A stretch of 64,000 bases of DNA. It comes from Mycobacterium sp. E1747. Its GTDB lineage: Bacteria; Actinomycetota; Actinomycetes; Mycobacteriales; Mycobacteriaceae. Location: assembly GCF_001667775.1 (NCBI RefSeq), contig NZ_LZJI01000188.1, positions 25,946 to 89,945 of the forward strand, in the 5' to 3' direction. Under the pieces are notes generated by a model. That model searched no databases. It was given only the letters and a program-made list of their open reading frames with translations, and was not told the DNA's origin. Below are positions 1 to 9,099 of this stretch, one piece after another (within the stretch, counting starts at the first letter, position 1; each line of letters opens with the position of its first letter). A program made the position numbers and the translations under genes.

Positions 1-97
1 TGGCGGCCTCGGCGACATCGCGTCGGTCGGCGGGCAGCCGCCGCTCGATGAGCACGCCGGAGGCGAACAGCAGTGGTGGGTCGAGCAGAAAGCTCAC
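1..97 (-). CDS. 5' fragment of a small hypothetical protein (Rv0492A-like)
   Basis: Only the first 32 codons are inside the window; the gene runs off the left edge. It reads on the minus strand from a GTG at 97 and begins [18 protein letters not shown]. Its start codon overlaps the TGA of the upstream gene in a GTGA arrangement (94-97), so the two are very likely co-transcribed and translationally coupled. In M. tuberculosis a small gene, Rv0492A, sits here between Rv0492c and Rv0493c, and the position fits. No function can be given from this fragment. Confidence 0.6.
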   Translation of the reverse strand, partial: MSFLLDPPLLFASGVLIERRLPADRRDVAEAA

Positions 98-1044
98 AAG
101 GGGATCCTTTCGTTGACATCCGGTGCCGCATTGCCCCGCAGGCCCACCTCGGCGTGCCCGGTGCCCAGCACCGACCAGTGCCGGTCGTCGATCTCGATGT
201 GGACATCGGCCTGTTCGGTGTTGGTGCACACCGCCTTGCCGCCGTCAGGGTCGGTGTATTCCAGGCTCACGCACCTGTCCGCCGGTTGGTCGATTCGGAT
301 GAGCACCCGCTTGCCACCGATGCGTCCCTCCAGCTGCCAGTGCGCCAGGCCAAGCGTGGTCCGCATCCGTAGCGACGGCAATATGCCTGCGGGCCAATCC
401 TTTCCGTCGATGCGAAACCGGACGAACGCCAGCGGGGCCAGCCTGCGCAGCCCCGGCTTGTGCGAGACGGCGGTGACCGCTTCCACCACATCACCGTTGG
501 CGAGATCGGCGTGCACCCATCCCCAGCGCTTGGCGTTGCCGTGCCCGTAGATGTGCGCGACCCCGCCGCGCCACCCCTCGAGGCGCAAAGCGGTGTCGGC
601 CACGGTGAGCGAGCCGGCGAAGTCGGCGGTGGGGGCGAGGACGACCTGGGCGCCCGGCAGCAGCTCGCGGTCCCAGGCCGCGCGGGGAAACGTCCACAGC
701 GGTGCGCCGGTGTCGGTCCAGGACATCTCCCAGGCGAGTGATCCGGCGCGGCCACTCAGCTGGTTGTCACCCACCCGCGCGCCTGCGGCGTCGAACCACC
801 AGGGGCCCGACGCGGGCCGGGTGGGGGCGGGACCGAACCGCTCGGTGCGGGGCGGGCCGTCGGCCGGGAACCAGGTGGCCCAGCCGTGCGCGTAGGCGTC
901 GCCCTTCAGCGGGGCAACCGTCTCGCAGTGCACCCACAGCCCGGCGCGCGTCGCCGGGTCCGACAGGGTGGCGTACCAGACCTCCAGGCGGCCGGGCTTG
1001 CCGCGCCAGCGTGGGGCCGCCGCCAATCGCATGTCGCCGTCCAT
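94..1044 (-). CDS. Conserved hypothetical protein, Rv0493c-like
   Basis: The protein has 316 residues and begins M-D-G-D-M-R-L. The ATG at 1044 is chosen because GGAAGG lies about six bases upstream of it. It is rich in Trp and Gly, with a stretch reading [16 protein letters not shown] near residue 170 and [12 protein letters not shown] near the C terminus. The beta-rich look weakly recalls lipocalin-like or carotenoid 1,2-hydratase-like folds, but I see no catalytic motif. No signal peptide or membrane segment is visible. It diverges from the GntR regulator gene and its stop overlaps the next small gene by 4 bases, so it heads a minus-strand transcript that the regulator may control. Function unknown. 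Confidence 0.8.
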   Translation of the reverse strand: MDGDMRLAAAPRWRGKPGRLEVWYATLSDPATRAGLWVHCETVAPLKGDAYAHGWATWFPADGPPRTERFGPAPTRPASGPWWFDAAGARVGDNQLSGRAGSLAWEMSWTDTGAPLWTFPRAAWDRELLPGAQVVLAPTADFAGSLTVADTALRLEGWRGGVAHIYGHGNAKRWGWVHADLANGDVVEAVTAVSHKPGLRRLAPLAFVRFRIDGKDWPAGILPSLRMRTTLGLAHWQLEGRIGGKRVLIRIDQPADRCVSLEYTDPDGGKAVCTNTEQADVHIEIDDRHWSVLGTGHAEVGLRGNAAPDVNERIPL

Positions 1045-1073
1045 TGCTCACCTTCCGTGGATTCGTCCACTAT

Positions 1074-1088
1074 ATTGGTTGAGCCAAT
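1074..1088. promoter_or_regulatory. Candidate GntR operator and leaderless promoter
   Basis: ATTGG-TTGAG-CCAAT is a perfect 5-base inverted repeat whose right arm runs into the ATG at 1087. The core TTGGTTGAGCCAA resembles the TGGTnnnACCA pattern of FadR-type GntR operators. TATATT at 1071-1076 is a good -10 box placed for transcription to start at or just before the ATG, and there is no Shine-Dalgarno sequence, so a leaderless, self-repressed mRNA is plausible. A second small palindrome, TGGA-TTCG-TCCA, lies at 1058-1069 in the divergent promoter region. Binding is inferred from sequence only. Confidence 0.4.
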
Positions 1089-1839
1089 GAACCAGTCAAG
1101 TCCGCTGCGCCCGCCCGACCGCCAACGCGTCGACGAACAGATCGCCGCGTCGATCACCGACGCGATCCTCGACGGCGCGTTTCCGCCGGGCACCGCCCTG
1201 CCGCCCGAGCGGGACCTGGCCGAACAGCTGGGCGTCAACCGCACGTCGCTGCGCCAGGGCCTGGCCCGGCTGCAGGAGATGGGTCTGATCGAGGCCCGGC
1301 ACGGCAGCGGCAACGTGGTCGCGGACCCCCACGGGCTCACCCACCCCGCCGTGGTCGAGGCGTTGGTGCGCAAGCTGGGGCCCGAGTTCCTGGTAGAGCT
1401 GTTCGAGATCCGGGCGGCGCTGGGCCCGTTGATCGGCCGGTCGGCGGCGCGACGGGGCGCACCCGAGGATGCCGAGGCCCTGCGCGCCGCGCTGGCCGCG
1501 GTCCGCGACGCCGATAGCGCGCAAGCGCGGCAGGCGGCCGACCTCGCCTACTTCCGGGTGCTCATCGCGCACGGCGGCAACCGCGCGCTGGTGTTGCTGT
1601 ATCGCTGGGTGGAGCACGCTTTCGGCGGCCGGGAGCACGAGCTGACCGCCGCATACGACGACGCCGCGCCAGTGGTGGCCGGCCTGGCCGCGATCACCGA
1701 GGCCGTGCTGGCCGGCGACGAGGCGGGGTCGGCCGCCGCGGTCGAGGCCTACCTACACGCCAGCGCGCAGCGAATGTTGTTGTCCTACAAGAAGACTGGT
1801 GCTACTCGGCGAGCCGAGTCGCCGGATGCACCGCAATGA
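1087..1839 (+). CDS. GntR/FadR-family transcriptional regulator (Rv0494-like)
   Basis: A 250-residue DNA-binding regulator. Residues about 15-80 form the GntR winged helix ([39 protein letters not shown]). The rest is an all-helical FCD-type effector domain with the acidic and His residues usual for ligand or metal binding. M. tuberculosis Rv0494 at this position is reported as a lipid-responsive FadR-like repressor, so an acyl-CoA or fatty acid effector is likely but not provable here. ATG at 1087 is chosen because the HTH starts soon after it and an operator-like repeat overlaps it. Its 3' end overlaps the convergent next gene by 38 bases. Confidence 0.88.
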   Translation: MNQSSPLRPPDRQRVDEQIAASITDAILDGAFPPGTALPPERDLAEQLGVNRTSLRQGLARLQEMGLIEARHGSGNVVADPHGLTHPAVVEALVRKLGPEFLVELFEIRAALGPLIGRSAARRGAPEDAEALRAALAAVRDADSAQARQAADLAYFRVLIAHGGNRALVLLYRWVEHAFGGREHELTAAYDDAAPVVAGLAAITEAVLAGDEAGSAAAVEAYLHASAQRMLLSYKKTGATRRAESPDAPQ

Positions 1840-2596
1840 GCCCCAACTTGCCGCGGCGTTTGCACATCGCCGCCAGCTCCGTGTAGGCCTTGGCGCCCAG
1901 CAGCTCGGTGAGCTCGTCGGCCATGCTCTCCCACACCTGCTTGGCGCCGACATGGGCGCCGGGGTCGCCGGTGCAGTACCAGTGCAGGTCGGCGCCGCCG
2001 GAACCCCAACCGCGGCGGTCGTATTCGGTGACCCAGGTCTTGAGGATCTCGGTGCCGTCGGGCCGGGTCACCCACTCCTGGCTGCGCCGGATCGGCAGCT
2101 GCCAGCAGACGTCGGGCTTCATGGTCAACGGCGCGACGCCGAGCTTGAGGGCCTTGCTGTGCAGCGCGCATCCGACGCCGCCGGGGAAGCCGGGCCGGTT
2201 CAGGAAGATGCAGGCGTCCTTGTGCTTGCGCGTGCGGTACTGAGGCTGGTCGTCGTGCTCGTCGAGCTCCAGATACCCCTTGCGGCCCAAGCCCTTTTCG
2301 CGGAATTGCCAGTCTTCGTCGGTCAGCTGCTGCACGGCGTCATCGAGCCGGGCGCGGTCGTCGTCGTCGGACAGGAACGCCCCGTGCGAGCAGCAGCCGT
2401 CGTCCGGGCGGCCCGCCACCGTGCCGTGGCAGGCGGGCGTGCCGAACACGCAGGTCCACCGCGACAGCAGCCAGGTGAGGTCGGCCGCGATCAGGTGCTC
2501 GGGATTGTCCGGGTCGTAGAACTCCACCCACTCGCGGGCGAAGTCCAGTTCGACCTCTTGTCCCGGTTCGGGGTAGGAATTCGCCACGGCGTCCAC
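1802..2596 (-). CDS. DUF3109-like cysteine-rich protein (Rv0495c-like)
   Basis: Function unknown. The protein has many paired cysteines: [42 protein letters not shown] and a late DVCWQLP. That spacing (C-x6-C-x8-CC and C-x14-C) resembles the DUF3109/YkgJ-like families thought to hold a metal or Fe-S cluster. There is no signal peptide, so it is probably cytosolic. The start is uncertain: GTG at 2596 gives 264 residues without a clear ribosome site, and the frame stays open to 2752, past the divergent ppx start, so a longer form with an arginine-rich leader is possible. It is convergent with the GntR gene and divergent from ppx. Confidence 0.72.
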   Translation of the reverse strand: MDAVANSYPEPGQEVELDFAREWVEFYDPDNPEHLIAADLTWLLSRWTCVFGTPACHGTVAGRPDDGCCSHGAFLSDDDDRARLDDAVQQLTDEDWQFREKGLGRKGYLELDEHDDQPQYRTRKHKDACIFLNRPGFPGGVGCALHSKALKLGVAPLTMKPDVCWQLPIRRSQEWVTRPDGTEILKTWVTEYDRRGWGSGGADLHWYCTGDPGAHVGAKQVWESMADELTELLGAKAYTELAAMCKRRGKLGLIAVHPATRLAE

Positions 2597-2717
2597 GTTA
2601 GTCGACGAATCCGGCTCTTCGACCCGCTGACACTCGGGGCCCGGCGGATCACAGATCGGCAACCTCCGCAGCGGGGCGCGACGCGGGGCCCGCCCGTATC
2701 CGACTAGGTTGTTTCCC

Positions 2718-3734
2718 GTGCGATTGGGCGTGCTCGACGTGGGCAGCAACACGGTTCACCTCTTGGTGGTTGATGCGCACCGTGGCGGGCATCCCACGCC
2801 CATGAGTTCGACGAAGGCCACGCTGCGATTGGCCGAGTCGATCGACAGTTCGGGCAAGATCACCAAGCGCGGCGCCGAGAAGCTGATCTCCACGATCGAT
2901 GAGTTCGCCAAGATCGCGGACAGCTCCGGGTGCGCCGAGCTGATGGCGTTTGCCACCTCCGCGCTCCGCGACGCGGTGAACTCCGACGACGTGCTGGCCC
3001 GCGTCCGCAAGGAAACGGGCGTCGAGCTGGAGGCGCTGAGCGGCGTCGATGAGTCGCGGCTGACCTTTCTGGCGGTGCGCCGGTGGTACGGCTGGAGCGC
3101 GGGGCGGATCATCAACCTCGACATCGGCGGCGGCTCGCTGGAGATGTCCAGCGGTGTCGACGAGGAGCCCGAGGTGGCGCTGTCGCTGCCGCTGGGCGCC
3201 GGCCGGCTGACCCGCGAATGGCTGCCGGACGACCCGCCCGGGCGGCGACGGGTCGGGATGCTGCGGGACTGGCTGGACGCCGAGCTCGCCGAGGCCAGCG
3301 AGCAGGTGCTCGACGCCGGCGCGCCCGACCTGGCGGTGGCGACGTCGAAGACGTTTCGCTCGCTCGCGCGGCTCACCGGCGCGGCGCCGTCGGCCGCCGG
3401 ACCGCGGGTGAAGAGAACGCTGACGGCAAACGGCCTCAGGCAACTCATATCTTTCATCTCTAGGATGACGACCGCTGACCGGGCAGAACTGGAAGGGGTG
3501 AGCGCCGAGCGTGCGCCACAGATCGTGGCGGGTGCGCTGGTGGCGGAGGCGAGTATGCGAGCGCTGTCGATCGAATCGGTGGATATCTGCCCGTGGGCGT
3601 TACGGGAAGGTCTCATCTTGCGCAAACTCGACAGCGAAGCCGACGGAACGCCCCTCATGAAGCGATCCGTGCGCGATGCTGGAGGCCAGGCAGGTGATCG
3701 GGACGGCAACCGATCGAGAGGCGACAAAGCATGA
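2718..3734 (+). CDS. ppx: Exopolyphosphatase / pppGpp phosphohydrolase (Ppx/GppA family)
   Basis: Cleaves terminal phosphate from inorganic polyphosphate and, in some members, converts pppGpp to ppGpp. The ASKHA phosphate-binding motifs are plain: [17 protein letters not shown] at residues 4-20 and [14 protein letters not shown] around 133-146. There are 338 residues; the M. tuberculosis Rv0496 product is slightly shorter and nearly colinear. GTG at 2718 is used because it places the first motif at the normal distance from the N terminus. The next gene starts inside its stop codon (ATGA, 3731-3734), indicating coupled translation. The C-terminal 30 residues are polar and look disordered. Confidence 0.93.
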   Translation: MRLGVLDVGSNTVHLLVVDAHRGGHPTPMSSTKATLRLAESIDSSGKITKRGAEKLISTIDEFAKIADSSGCAELMAFATSALRDAVNSDDVLARVRKETGVELEALSGVDESRLTFLAVRRWYGWSAGRIINLDIGGGSLEMSSGVDEEPEVALSLPLGAGRLTREWLPDDPPGRRRVGMLRDWLDAELAEASEQVLDAGAPDLAVATSKTFRSLARLTGAAPSAAGPRVKRTLTANGLRQLISFISRMTTADRAELEGVSAERAPQIVAGALVAEASMRALSIESVDICPWALREGLILRKLDSEADGTPLMKRSVRDAGGQAGDRDGNRSRGDKA

Positions 3735-4666
3735 CCGGACCACACTCCGAGACCGAGAGCCCCGGGACTCGGCCGATCTCGGTGGCCGAACTTCTGGCCA
3801 AGAACGGGACGATCGGCGCCCCCGCGGTCACGCGGCGCAGGCGCCGGCGGCGCGGCGACAGTGACGCGGTGACCGTCGCCGAGCTGACCGGCGAGATCCC
3901 GATCATCCGCGACGACGACGAGGACCCCCGCACGGCCGAACGGCCGGCCGCCGCCGAGGAAACCGAGCCCGAGCAGCAAACCGAAGACAAGCCCGCGGCC
4001 GCGTACTGGTCGCAGCCCGAGCCGCGATGGCCCAAGTCGCCGTCGCAACTCAAGAAGGCCACCGGCCCCGAGCGCAGCGCCTATCCGCGCCCCCTGAGCC
4101 ACGGCGAGGCGGGGGAGACCAACGGCGCCGGGCAATCGGGCGCCGAGGACATGAATCCCGACCCGCTGGACCATTACTCCGATCTGCCGGTGGATGTGAT
4201 GGATTCGGACGTGCGTGACGCCGAGCCGGCGTTGGAGGATTCCGCCTACGTGCGCTCCTACCTGCAGACCGAGTCCGACGAGGATGAAGAGGACGCGCAG
4301 GACCCGTTCGCCGCCGGCTTGTTGCCGCACGACGAGCGCGACGAGGACCACCTCGACGGGGCGGCTACGGCCACGGACGTCCACGCGGTCCCGGGCAGGC
4401 TCGGGGCGCTGTGGCGCGGCACCCTGGTCGTCTTCCAGTCGATCCTGGCGGTGGCATTCGGCGCCGGACTGTTCGTCGCCTTCGACGAGCTGTGGCGCTG
4501 GAACAGCATCGTGGCGCTCGTGCTCTCGGTGCTGGTGATCCTCGGCCTGGTCGTCGGGGTCCGGGTGGTGCGCAAGACCGAGGACATCGCGAGCACGCTG
4601 ATCGCGGTCGCGGTCGGAGCGCTGATCACCCTGGGCCCGTTGGCGCTGTCGTTGCAGTCGGGCTAG
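3731..4666 (+). CDS. Membrane protein with long acidic cytoplasmic N terminus (Rv0497-like)
   Basis: A 311-residue protein of unknown function. Residues 1 to about 220 are hydrophilic, beginning with an Arg-rich patch ([11 protein letters not shown] near 35-45) followed by Asp/Glu/Pro-rich, probably disordered sequence. Residues about 225-310 hold three hydrophobic segments ([39 protein letters not shown] and [18 protein letters not shown]). It is translationally coupled to ppx. The conserved linkage suggests a shared role in phosphate or stringent-response physiology, but that is inference. Confidence 0.85.
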   Translation: MTGPHSETESPGTRPISVAELLAKNGTIGAPAVTRRRRRRRGDSDAVTVAELTGEIPIIRDDDEDPRTAERPAAAEETEPEQQTEDKPAAAYWSQPEPRWPKSPSQLKKATGPERSAYPRPLSHGEAGETNGAGQSGAEDMNPDPLDHYSDLPVDVMDSDVRDAEPALEDSAYVRSYLQTESDEDEEDAQDPFAAGLLPHDERDEDHLDGAATATDVHAVPGRLGALWRGTLVVFQSILAVAFGAGLFVAFDELWRWNSIVALVLSVLVILGLVVGVRVVRKTEDIASTLIAVAVGALITLGPLALSLQSG

Positions 4667-4690
4667 GCGGACCGGGGACCACACAGACCC

Positions 4691-5533
4691 TTGCGCCCAG
4701 CTATCAAAGTCGGACTCTCAACGGCTTCGGTGTACCCATTGCGGGCCGAGGCCGCCTTCGAGTACGCGGCCCGGCTCGGCTACGACGGCGTCGAGCTGAT
4801 GGTGTGGGCGGAGTCGGTCAGCCAGGACATCGACGCCATCGCCAAACTGTCCCGGCGCTATCGCATCCCGGTATTGTCCGTGCACGCGCCGTGCCTGCTG
4901 ATCTCTCAGCGGGTGTGGGGCGCCAACCCGGTCCCCAAGCTGGATCGCAGCGTGCGGGCCGCCGAACAGCTCGGCGCGCAGACCGTCGTGGTGCACCCGC
5001 CGTTCCGTTGGCAGCGGCGCTACGCCGAGGGATTCAGCGACCAGGTCGCCGAACTGGAGGCCTCGAGCGACGTGCTGATCGCGGTGGAGAACATGTTCCC
5101 GTTCCGGGCGGACCGGTTCTTCGGATCGGGCCAATCGCTGGAGCGGATGCGCAGGCGCGGCGGCGGCCCGGGTCCGGCGATATCGGCGTTCGCGCCCTCC
5201 TACGACCCGCTGGACGGCAACCACGCCCATTACACGCTGGACCTGTCCCACACCGCGACCGCGGGCAGCGACTCGCTGGACATGGCGCAGCGGATGGGCG
5301 GCGGATTGGTGCACCTGCACCTGTGCGACGGCAGCGGCCTGCCCGCCGACGAGCACCTGGTGCCCGGGCGCGGGACGCAGCCCACCGCGGAGGTGTGTCA
5401 GCTGCTGGCCGGCAGCCACTTCGCCGGCCACGTCATCTTGGAAGTTTCCACGTCCAGCGCGCGTTCAGCCAATGAGCGCGAAAGCATGCTCGCCGAATCG
5501 TTGCAGTTCGCCCGCACGCATCTGCTGCGCTGA
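4691..5533 (+). CDS. Sugar phosphate isomerase/epimerase-type TIM barrel protein (Rv0498-like)
   Basis: A 280-residue protein of the xylose isomerase-like / AP endonuclease 2 TIM barrel superfamily. Typical features are the early beta-strand VGLSTASVYPLRAEAAFEYAARLGYDGVELM, the strand TVVVHPPF, VAVENM-type metal-ligand Glu (LIAVENMFPF near 135), YTLDLSHT with an Asp/His pair, LVHLHLCDG and the C-terminal VILEVSTS Glu. These acidic and His residues normally bind a divalent metal. The substrate is unknown. The start is a TTG at 4691. It follows the membrane gene by 24 bases, so it likely belongs to the ppx transcript. Confidence 0.82.
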   Translation: MRPAIKVGLSTASVYPLRAEAAFEYAARLGYDGVELMVWAESVSQDIDAIAKLSRRYRIPVLSVHAPCLLISQRVWGANPVPKLDRSVRAAEQLGAQTVVVHPPFRWQRRYAEGFSDQVAELEASSDVLIAVENMFPFRADRFFGSGQSLERMRRRGGGPGPAISAFAPSYDPLDGNHAHYTLDLSHTATAGSDSLDMAQRMGGGLVHLHLCDGSGLPADEHLVPGRGTQPTAEVCQLLAGSHFAGHVILEVSTSSARSANERESMLAESLQFARTHLLR

Positions 5534-5547
5534 CAACCCAGGAGACC

Positions 5548-6390
5548 ATGAACGCGTTATTCACCACCGCGATGGCATTGCGGGAGGTCGGCCCCGGCGT
5601 CTTCGAGGGCGAGCTCAACAAGCACTGGACCATCGGTCCCAAGGTGCACGGTGGCGCCATGCTGGCGCTCTGTGCCAACGCCGCCCGCACCGCCTGCAGG
5701 GGGCCGTCGACCGACTTTGACGCGGTTCAGCAGCCGGTGGCGGTGTCGGCGAGCTTCCTGTGGGCGCCGGATCCGGGGCCGATGCGGCTGGCGACGTCGA
5801 TCCGCAAGCGCGGCCGCCGGATCAGCGTCGTGGACGTCGAGCTCACCCAGGGCGACCGGACCGCCGTGCACGCCGTGGTCAACCTCGGCGAGCCCGAACA
5901 CTTTCCGCCCGACGGCGACGCCAAGCCGCTGCTGTCGGCCAACCCGGTGGTGGACCTGATGGCGCCCGAGCCGCCGGACGACATCGCACCGATCGGGCCG
6001 GGCCATCCGCTGGCCGGCCTGGTCCACCTCGGCGAGGGCTGCGACGTGCGACCGGTGCTGTCGACGCTGGGCCCGACGGCCGACGGAGGCCCGCCGGTGA
6101 TCCAGATGTGGGCACGCCCCCGCGGCGTCGCCCCCGACGCCCTGTTCGCGCTCATGTGCGGGGATCTGTCGGCCCCGGTGACCTTCGCCGTGGAACGCAC
6201 CGGCTGGGCGCCTACCGTCCAGCTGACCGCCCTCCTGCGCGGCCTGCCCGCCGATGGATGGCTGCGAATCATCGCGACGTGCACCGAGATCGGGCACGAC
6301 TGGTTCGACGAGGACCACACCGTCGTCGACAGCATGGGCCGCCTCGTCGTGCAAGCCCGTCAACTGGCGTTGGTCCCTGCCGCTGGATAG
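5548..6390 (+). CDS. Acyl-CoA thioesterase-like (double hotdog) protein, Rv0499-like
   Basis: 280 residues. The pattern FEGELNKHWTIGPKVHGGAMLALCANAA in the first quarter matches the hotdog helix of TesB-type and thioesterase-like superfamily proteins, followed by VSASFLWAPDPGPMRLATSIRKRGRRISVVDVEL, a conserved second strand set. The C-terminal half repeats a degenerate hotdog. It probably acts on acyl-CoA or acyl-ACP, but no member at this locus has a defined substrate that I know of. AGGAG sits about five bases before the ATG. It lies 14 bases after the TIM-barrel gene and 15 before proC, so all three are probably one operon. Confidence 0.78.
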   Translation: MNALFTTAMALREVGPGVFEGELNKHWTIGPKVHGGAMLALCANAARTACRGPSTDFDAVQQPVAVSASFLWAPDPGPMRLATSIRKRGRRISVVDVELTQGDRTAVHAVVNLGEPEHFPPDGDAKPLLSANPVVDLMAPEPPDDIAPIGPGHPLAGLVHLGEGCDVRPVLSTLGPTADGGPPVIQMWARPRGVAPDALFALMCGDLSAPVTFAVERTGWAPTVQLTALLRGLPADGWLRIIATCTEIGHDWFDEDHTVVDSMGRLVVQARQLALVPAAG

Positions 6391-6405
6391 GCCCGGGGGT
6401 CTGCG

Positions 6406-7293
6406 ATGCTGTCGGGCATGGCAAGAATCGCGATCATCGGTGGCGGCAGCATCGGGGAGGCGCTGCTCTCGGGTCTGCTGCGCGCGGGCAGGCAGGTCAA
6501 AGACCTGGTGGTGGCCGAACGTGTTCCCGAGCGCGCCCAGTACCTGGCCGACACCTATTCGGTGTTGATCACCTCGGTGGCCGACGCGGTGGAGAACGCG
6601 TCCTTCGTGGTGGTCGCGGTGAAGCCCACCGACGTCGAACCGGTGCTCGCGGAGCTGACCCGGGTGGCGGCCGCGTCCGAGAGCGACACCGCCGAGCAGG
6701 TGTTCGTCACCGTCGCGGCGGGCATCGGCATCTCGTATTTCGAATCCAAACTGCCGGCCGGGACGCCGGTGGTCCGGGCGATGCCCAACGCGGCGGCGCT
6801 CGTCGGCGCGGGGGTGACCGCGCTGGCCGCGGGCCGGTTCGTCACCGCCCCGCAGCTCGAAGGGGTGTCGGCCCTGTTCGACTCCGTGGGTGGTGTGCTG
6901 ACCGTGGCGGAAGCCCAGATGGACGCCGTGACCGCGCTGTCGGGGTCCGGCCCGGCTTATTTTTTCTTGATGGTCGAGGCGCTGGTGGATGCCGGGGTGG
7001 CGGCCGGGCTGAGCCGGGAGGTGGCCACCGACCTGACGGCGCAGACGATGGCCGGGTCCGCGGCCATGCTGCTGGAGCGGATGGACGCCGACGGCCGGCC
7101 GGGGGAGGGCGAGGCGCCGGGGTTGCGCGTGGACGCCACGGCGACGCAGCTGCGGGCGACCATCACCTCGCCGGGCGGCACCACCGCCGCGGGGTTGCGC
7201 GAACTGGAACGGGGTGGCCTGCGGGCGGCCGTCGACGCGGCCGTTCAGGCCGCCAAAACGCGCTCTGAGCAGCTAAGAATTACATCGGAGTAA
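6406..7293 (+). CDS. proC: Pyrroline-5-carboxylate reductase
   Basis: Catalyses the last step of proline synthesis, NAD(P)H-dependent reduction of 1-pyrroline-5-carboxylate to proline, in the cytosol. The Rossmann motif [18 protein letters not shown] lies at residues 8-25. [33 protein letters not shown] and the signature region [40 protein letters not shown] with [15 protein letters not shown] complete the family pattern. Length 295 equals what I recall for the M. tuberculosis protein. An in-frame ATG four codons downstream (6418) is an alternative start. Confidence 0.95.
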   Translation: [295 protein letters not shown]

Positions 7294-7433
7294 TCCAAGA
7301 AATTTCAACTGATTGTCCCCCACCAGTACCAGTAACCCCATTAGTCCCGCTATTCTCCTCTTTGTATGCACGTGTGGGTGCCAGCGGAGGGGAAGCCGCT
7401 GGCATTGCGGGTGCCTGACACGATTGGGTTGCG

Positions 7434-7688
7434 ATGACGTCTACGAACGGGCCATCGGCGCGCGATTCTGCTGGTAAGCGGGACACCGGTTCCGGCGAGG
7501 GCCAGCAGGGCAGGACACAATTCTTGACCGTCGCCGAAGTGGCGGCGTTGATGCGGGTCTCCAAGATGACGGTGTACCGGCTGGTGCACAACGGCGAGCT
7601 GCCCGCGGTCCGGGTCGGGCGGTCTTTCCGGGTGCACGCCAAGGCAGTGCACGACATGCTGGAGACGTCTTACTTCGACGCGGGCTGA
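7434..7688 (+). CDS. Excisionase-type helix-turn-helix DNA-binding protein (Rv0500A-like)
   Basis: An 84-residue protein. After a 30-residue polar leader comes a MerR/excisionase-like HTH (TVAEVAALMRVSKMTVYRLVHNGELPAVRVGRSFRVHAKAV, about 32-72) that fits the BldC/excisionase group of small actinobacterial regulators. There are no phage genes nearby, so it is a chromosomal regulator and not an integrase partner. It stands alone, 140 bases after proC and about 120 before bS22; both spacers are long enough for promoters. Its targets are unknown. Confidence 0.85.
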   Translation: MTSTNGPSARDSAGKRDTGSGEGQQGRTQFLTVAEVAALMRVSKMTVYRLVHNGELPAVRVGRSFRVHAKAVHDMLETSYFDAG

Positions 7689-7811
7689 CCCGAAACCACA
7701 CTCCGCCCCTCGCTCGGTGGTCGCCGGCGCCATTTGGTGTTCGGTGCGTCCCGCCGGGTAAAGTGTCCGGGTCAATCCTGCAAGCAGGTCACGGGTCAGA
7801 TAGCGGAGTTC

Positions 7812-7913
7812 ATGGGTTCAGTAATCAAGAAGCGGCGCAAGCGCATGTCGAAGAAGAAGCACCGCAAGTTGTTGCGCCGCACTCGGGTGCAGCGCAGAAA
7901 ACTCGGCAAGTAA
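7812..7913 (+). CDS. Small ribosomal subunit protein bS22 (AURKAIP1/COX24-domain peptide, Rv0500B-like)
   Basis: A 33-residue, extremely basic peptide: [18 protein letters not shown] then [15 protein letters not shown]. It matches the actinobacterial AURKAIP1/COX24-domain family, seen in mycobacterial 70S cryo-EM structures as bS22, a component of the small subunit near the decoding region. ATG at 7812, TAA at 7911-7913. More than half of its residues are Lys or Arg. It stands as its own short transcription unit between the HTH gene and the epimerase gene. Genes this short are easily missed; the identity rests on near-invariance of this sequence across mycobacteria as I recall it. Confidence 0.88.
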
Positions 7914-7966
7914 GGCCCGCCCGCGGCGTCGTGCTGCGGTCTGTGCTGAGTCGATAGGCTGTTTGG

Positions 7967-9094
7967 GTGGATCAGTCGAGTGGGGATGGCGCCGGAACCG
8001 GCGACACCGCGAGCCACACGGTGCACTACCCCAAGGTGGTGCTGGTCACCGGTGCGTGCCGATTCCTGGGTGGCTACCTGACGGCCCGGCTCGCGCAGAA
8101 CCCGATGATCAACGCGGTCATCGCGGTCGACGCGATCGCGCCCAGCAAAGACATGCTGCGCCGGATGGGTCGCGCGGAGTTCGTCCGCGCCGACATCCGG
8201 AATCCCTTCATAGCCAAGGTGATTCGCAACGGCGAAGTGGACACCGTAGTGCACGCGGCCGCGGCGTCGTACGCGCCGCGATCCGGTGGCACCGCGGCGC
8301 TGAAGGAAATCAACGTGATGGGTGCGATGCAGCTATTCGCGGCCTGTCAGAAGGCGCCTTCGGTGCGCCGCGTGGTGGTCAAATCGACCTCCGAGGTGTA
8401 CGGGTCCAGCGCGCACGATCCGGTGATGTTCACCGAGGACAGCACCAGCCGGCGGCCGCTGCGCGGCGGTTTCGCCAAGGACAGCCTGGACATCGAGGCC
8501 TATGCCCGCGGACTGGGGCGGCGCCGGCCCGACATCGCCGTGACCATCCTGCGGCTGGCCAACATGATCGGGCCGGCGATGGATACCACGTTGTCGCGGT
8601 ACCTGGCCGGGCCGCTGGTGCCCACGATGTTCGGCCGCGACGCGCGACTGCAGTTGCTGCACGAGCAGGATGCGCTGGGCGCGCTGGAACGCGCGGCGAT
8701 GGCCGGCAAGGCCGGCACGTTCAACGTCGGCGCTGACGGGATCATCATGCTGTCGCAAGCGATCCGCCGGGCTGGCCGGATTCCGTTGCCAGTACCCGGT
8801 TTTGGCGTGTGGGCACTCGATTCGCTGAGACGGGCCAACCGTTACAACGAGATCAGCCGCGATCAGTTCGCCTACCTGAGTTACGGCCGCGTCATGGACA
8901 CCACCCGGATGCGCGCGGAGCTGGGCTATCAGCCGAAGTGGACGACTGCCGAGGCTTTCGACGACTACGTTCGCGGCCGCGGCATGACTCCCATTATCGA
9001 CCCGCATCGGGTACGCTCCTTGGAAGGTCGCGCCATTTCCCTAGCGCAGCGCTGGGGCAGCCGAAATCCAATTCCGTGGGGTGGGGTCAGGTAG
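7967..9094 (+). CDS. galE2: NAD-dependent epimerase/dehydratase, extended SDR (Rv0501-like)
   Basis: A 375-residue extended short-chain dehydrogenase. The nucleotide-binding motif VVLVTGACRFLGGYLTARL is at about 24-42, and VDAIAPS and RADIRNPF follow the usual order. STSEVYGSSAHDP corresponds to the active-site Ser/Thr strand. The expected YxxxK pair is not obvious (the equivalent helix reads EAYARGLGRRRPD), so catalysis may differ from classical UDP-galactose epimerases. The gene name follows the M. tuberculosis label and does not prove the substrate. The start is GTG at 7967. The acyltransferase gene begins five bases after its stop. Confidence 0.82.
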   Translation: MDQSSGDGAGTGDTASHTVHYPKVVLVTGACRFLGGYLTARLAQNPMINAVIAVDAIAPSKDMLRRMGRAEFVRADIRNPFIAKVIRNGEVDTVVHAAAASYAPRSGGTAALKEINVMGAMQLFAACQKAPSVRRVVVKSTSEVYGSSAHDPVMFTEDSTSRRPLRGGFAKDSLDIEAYARGLGRRRPDIAVTILRLANMIGPAMDTTLSRYLAGPLVPTMFGRDARLQLLHEQDALGALERAAMAGKAGTFNVGADGIIMLSQAIRRAGRIPLPVPGFGVWALDSLRRANRYNEISRDQFAYLSYGRVMDTTRMRAELGYQPKWTTAEAFDDYVRGRGMTPIIDPHRVRSLEGRAISLAQRWGSRNPIPWGGVR

Positions 9095-9099
9095 GTATC

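Noticed and set aside
2756..4684. 642-codon open frame on the minus strand
   Set aside because: Antisense to ppx and the Rv0497-like gene, both of which have clear domains; the frame is Arg/Gly/His-rich, a product of high third-position G+C.
7434..7688. Excisionase gene as a sign of a prophage or integrative element
   Set aside because: No integrase, attachment repeat or phage gene nearby; homologues lie at the same chromosomal site in other mycobacteria.
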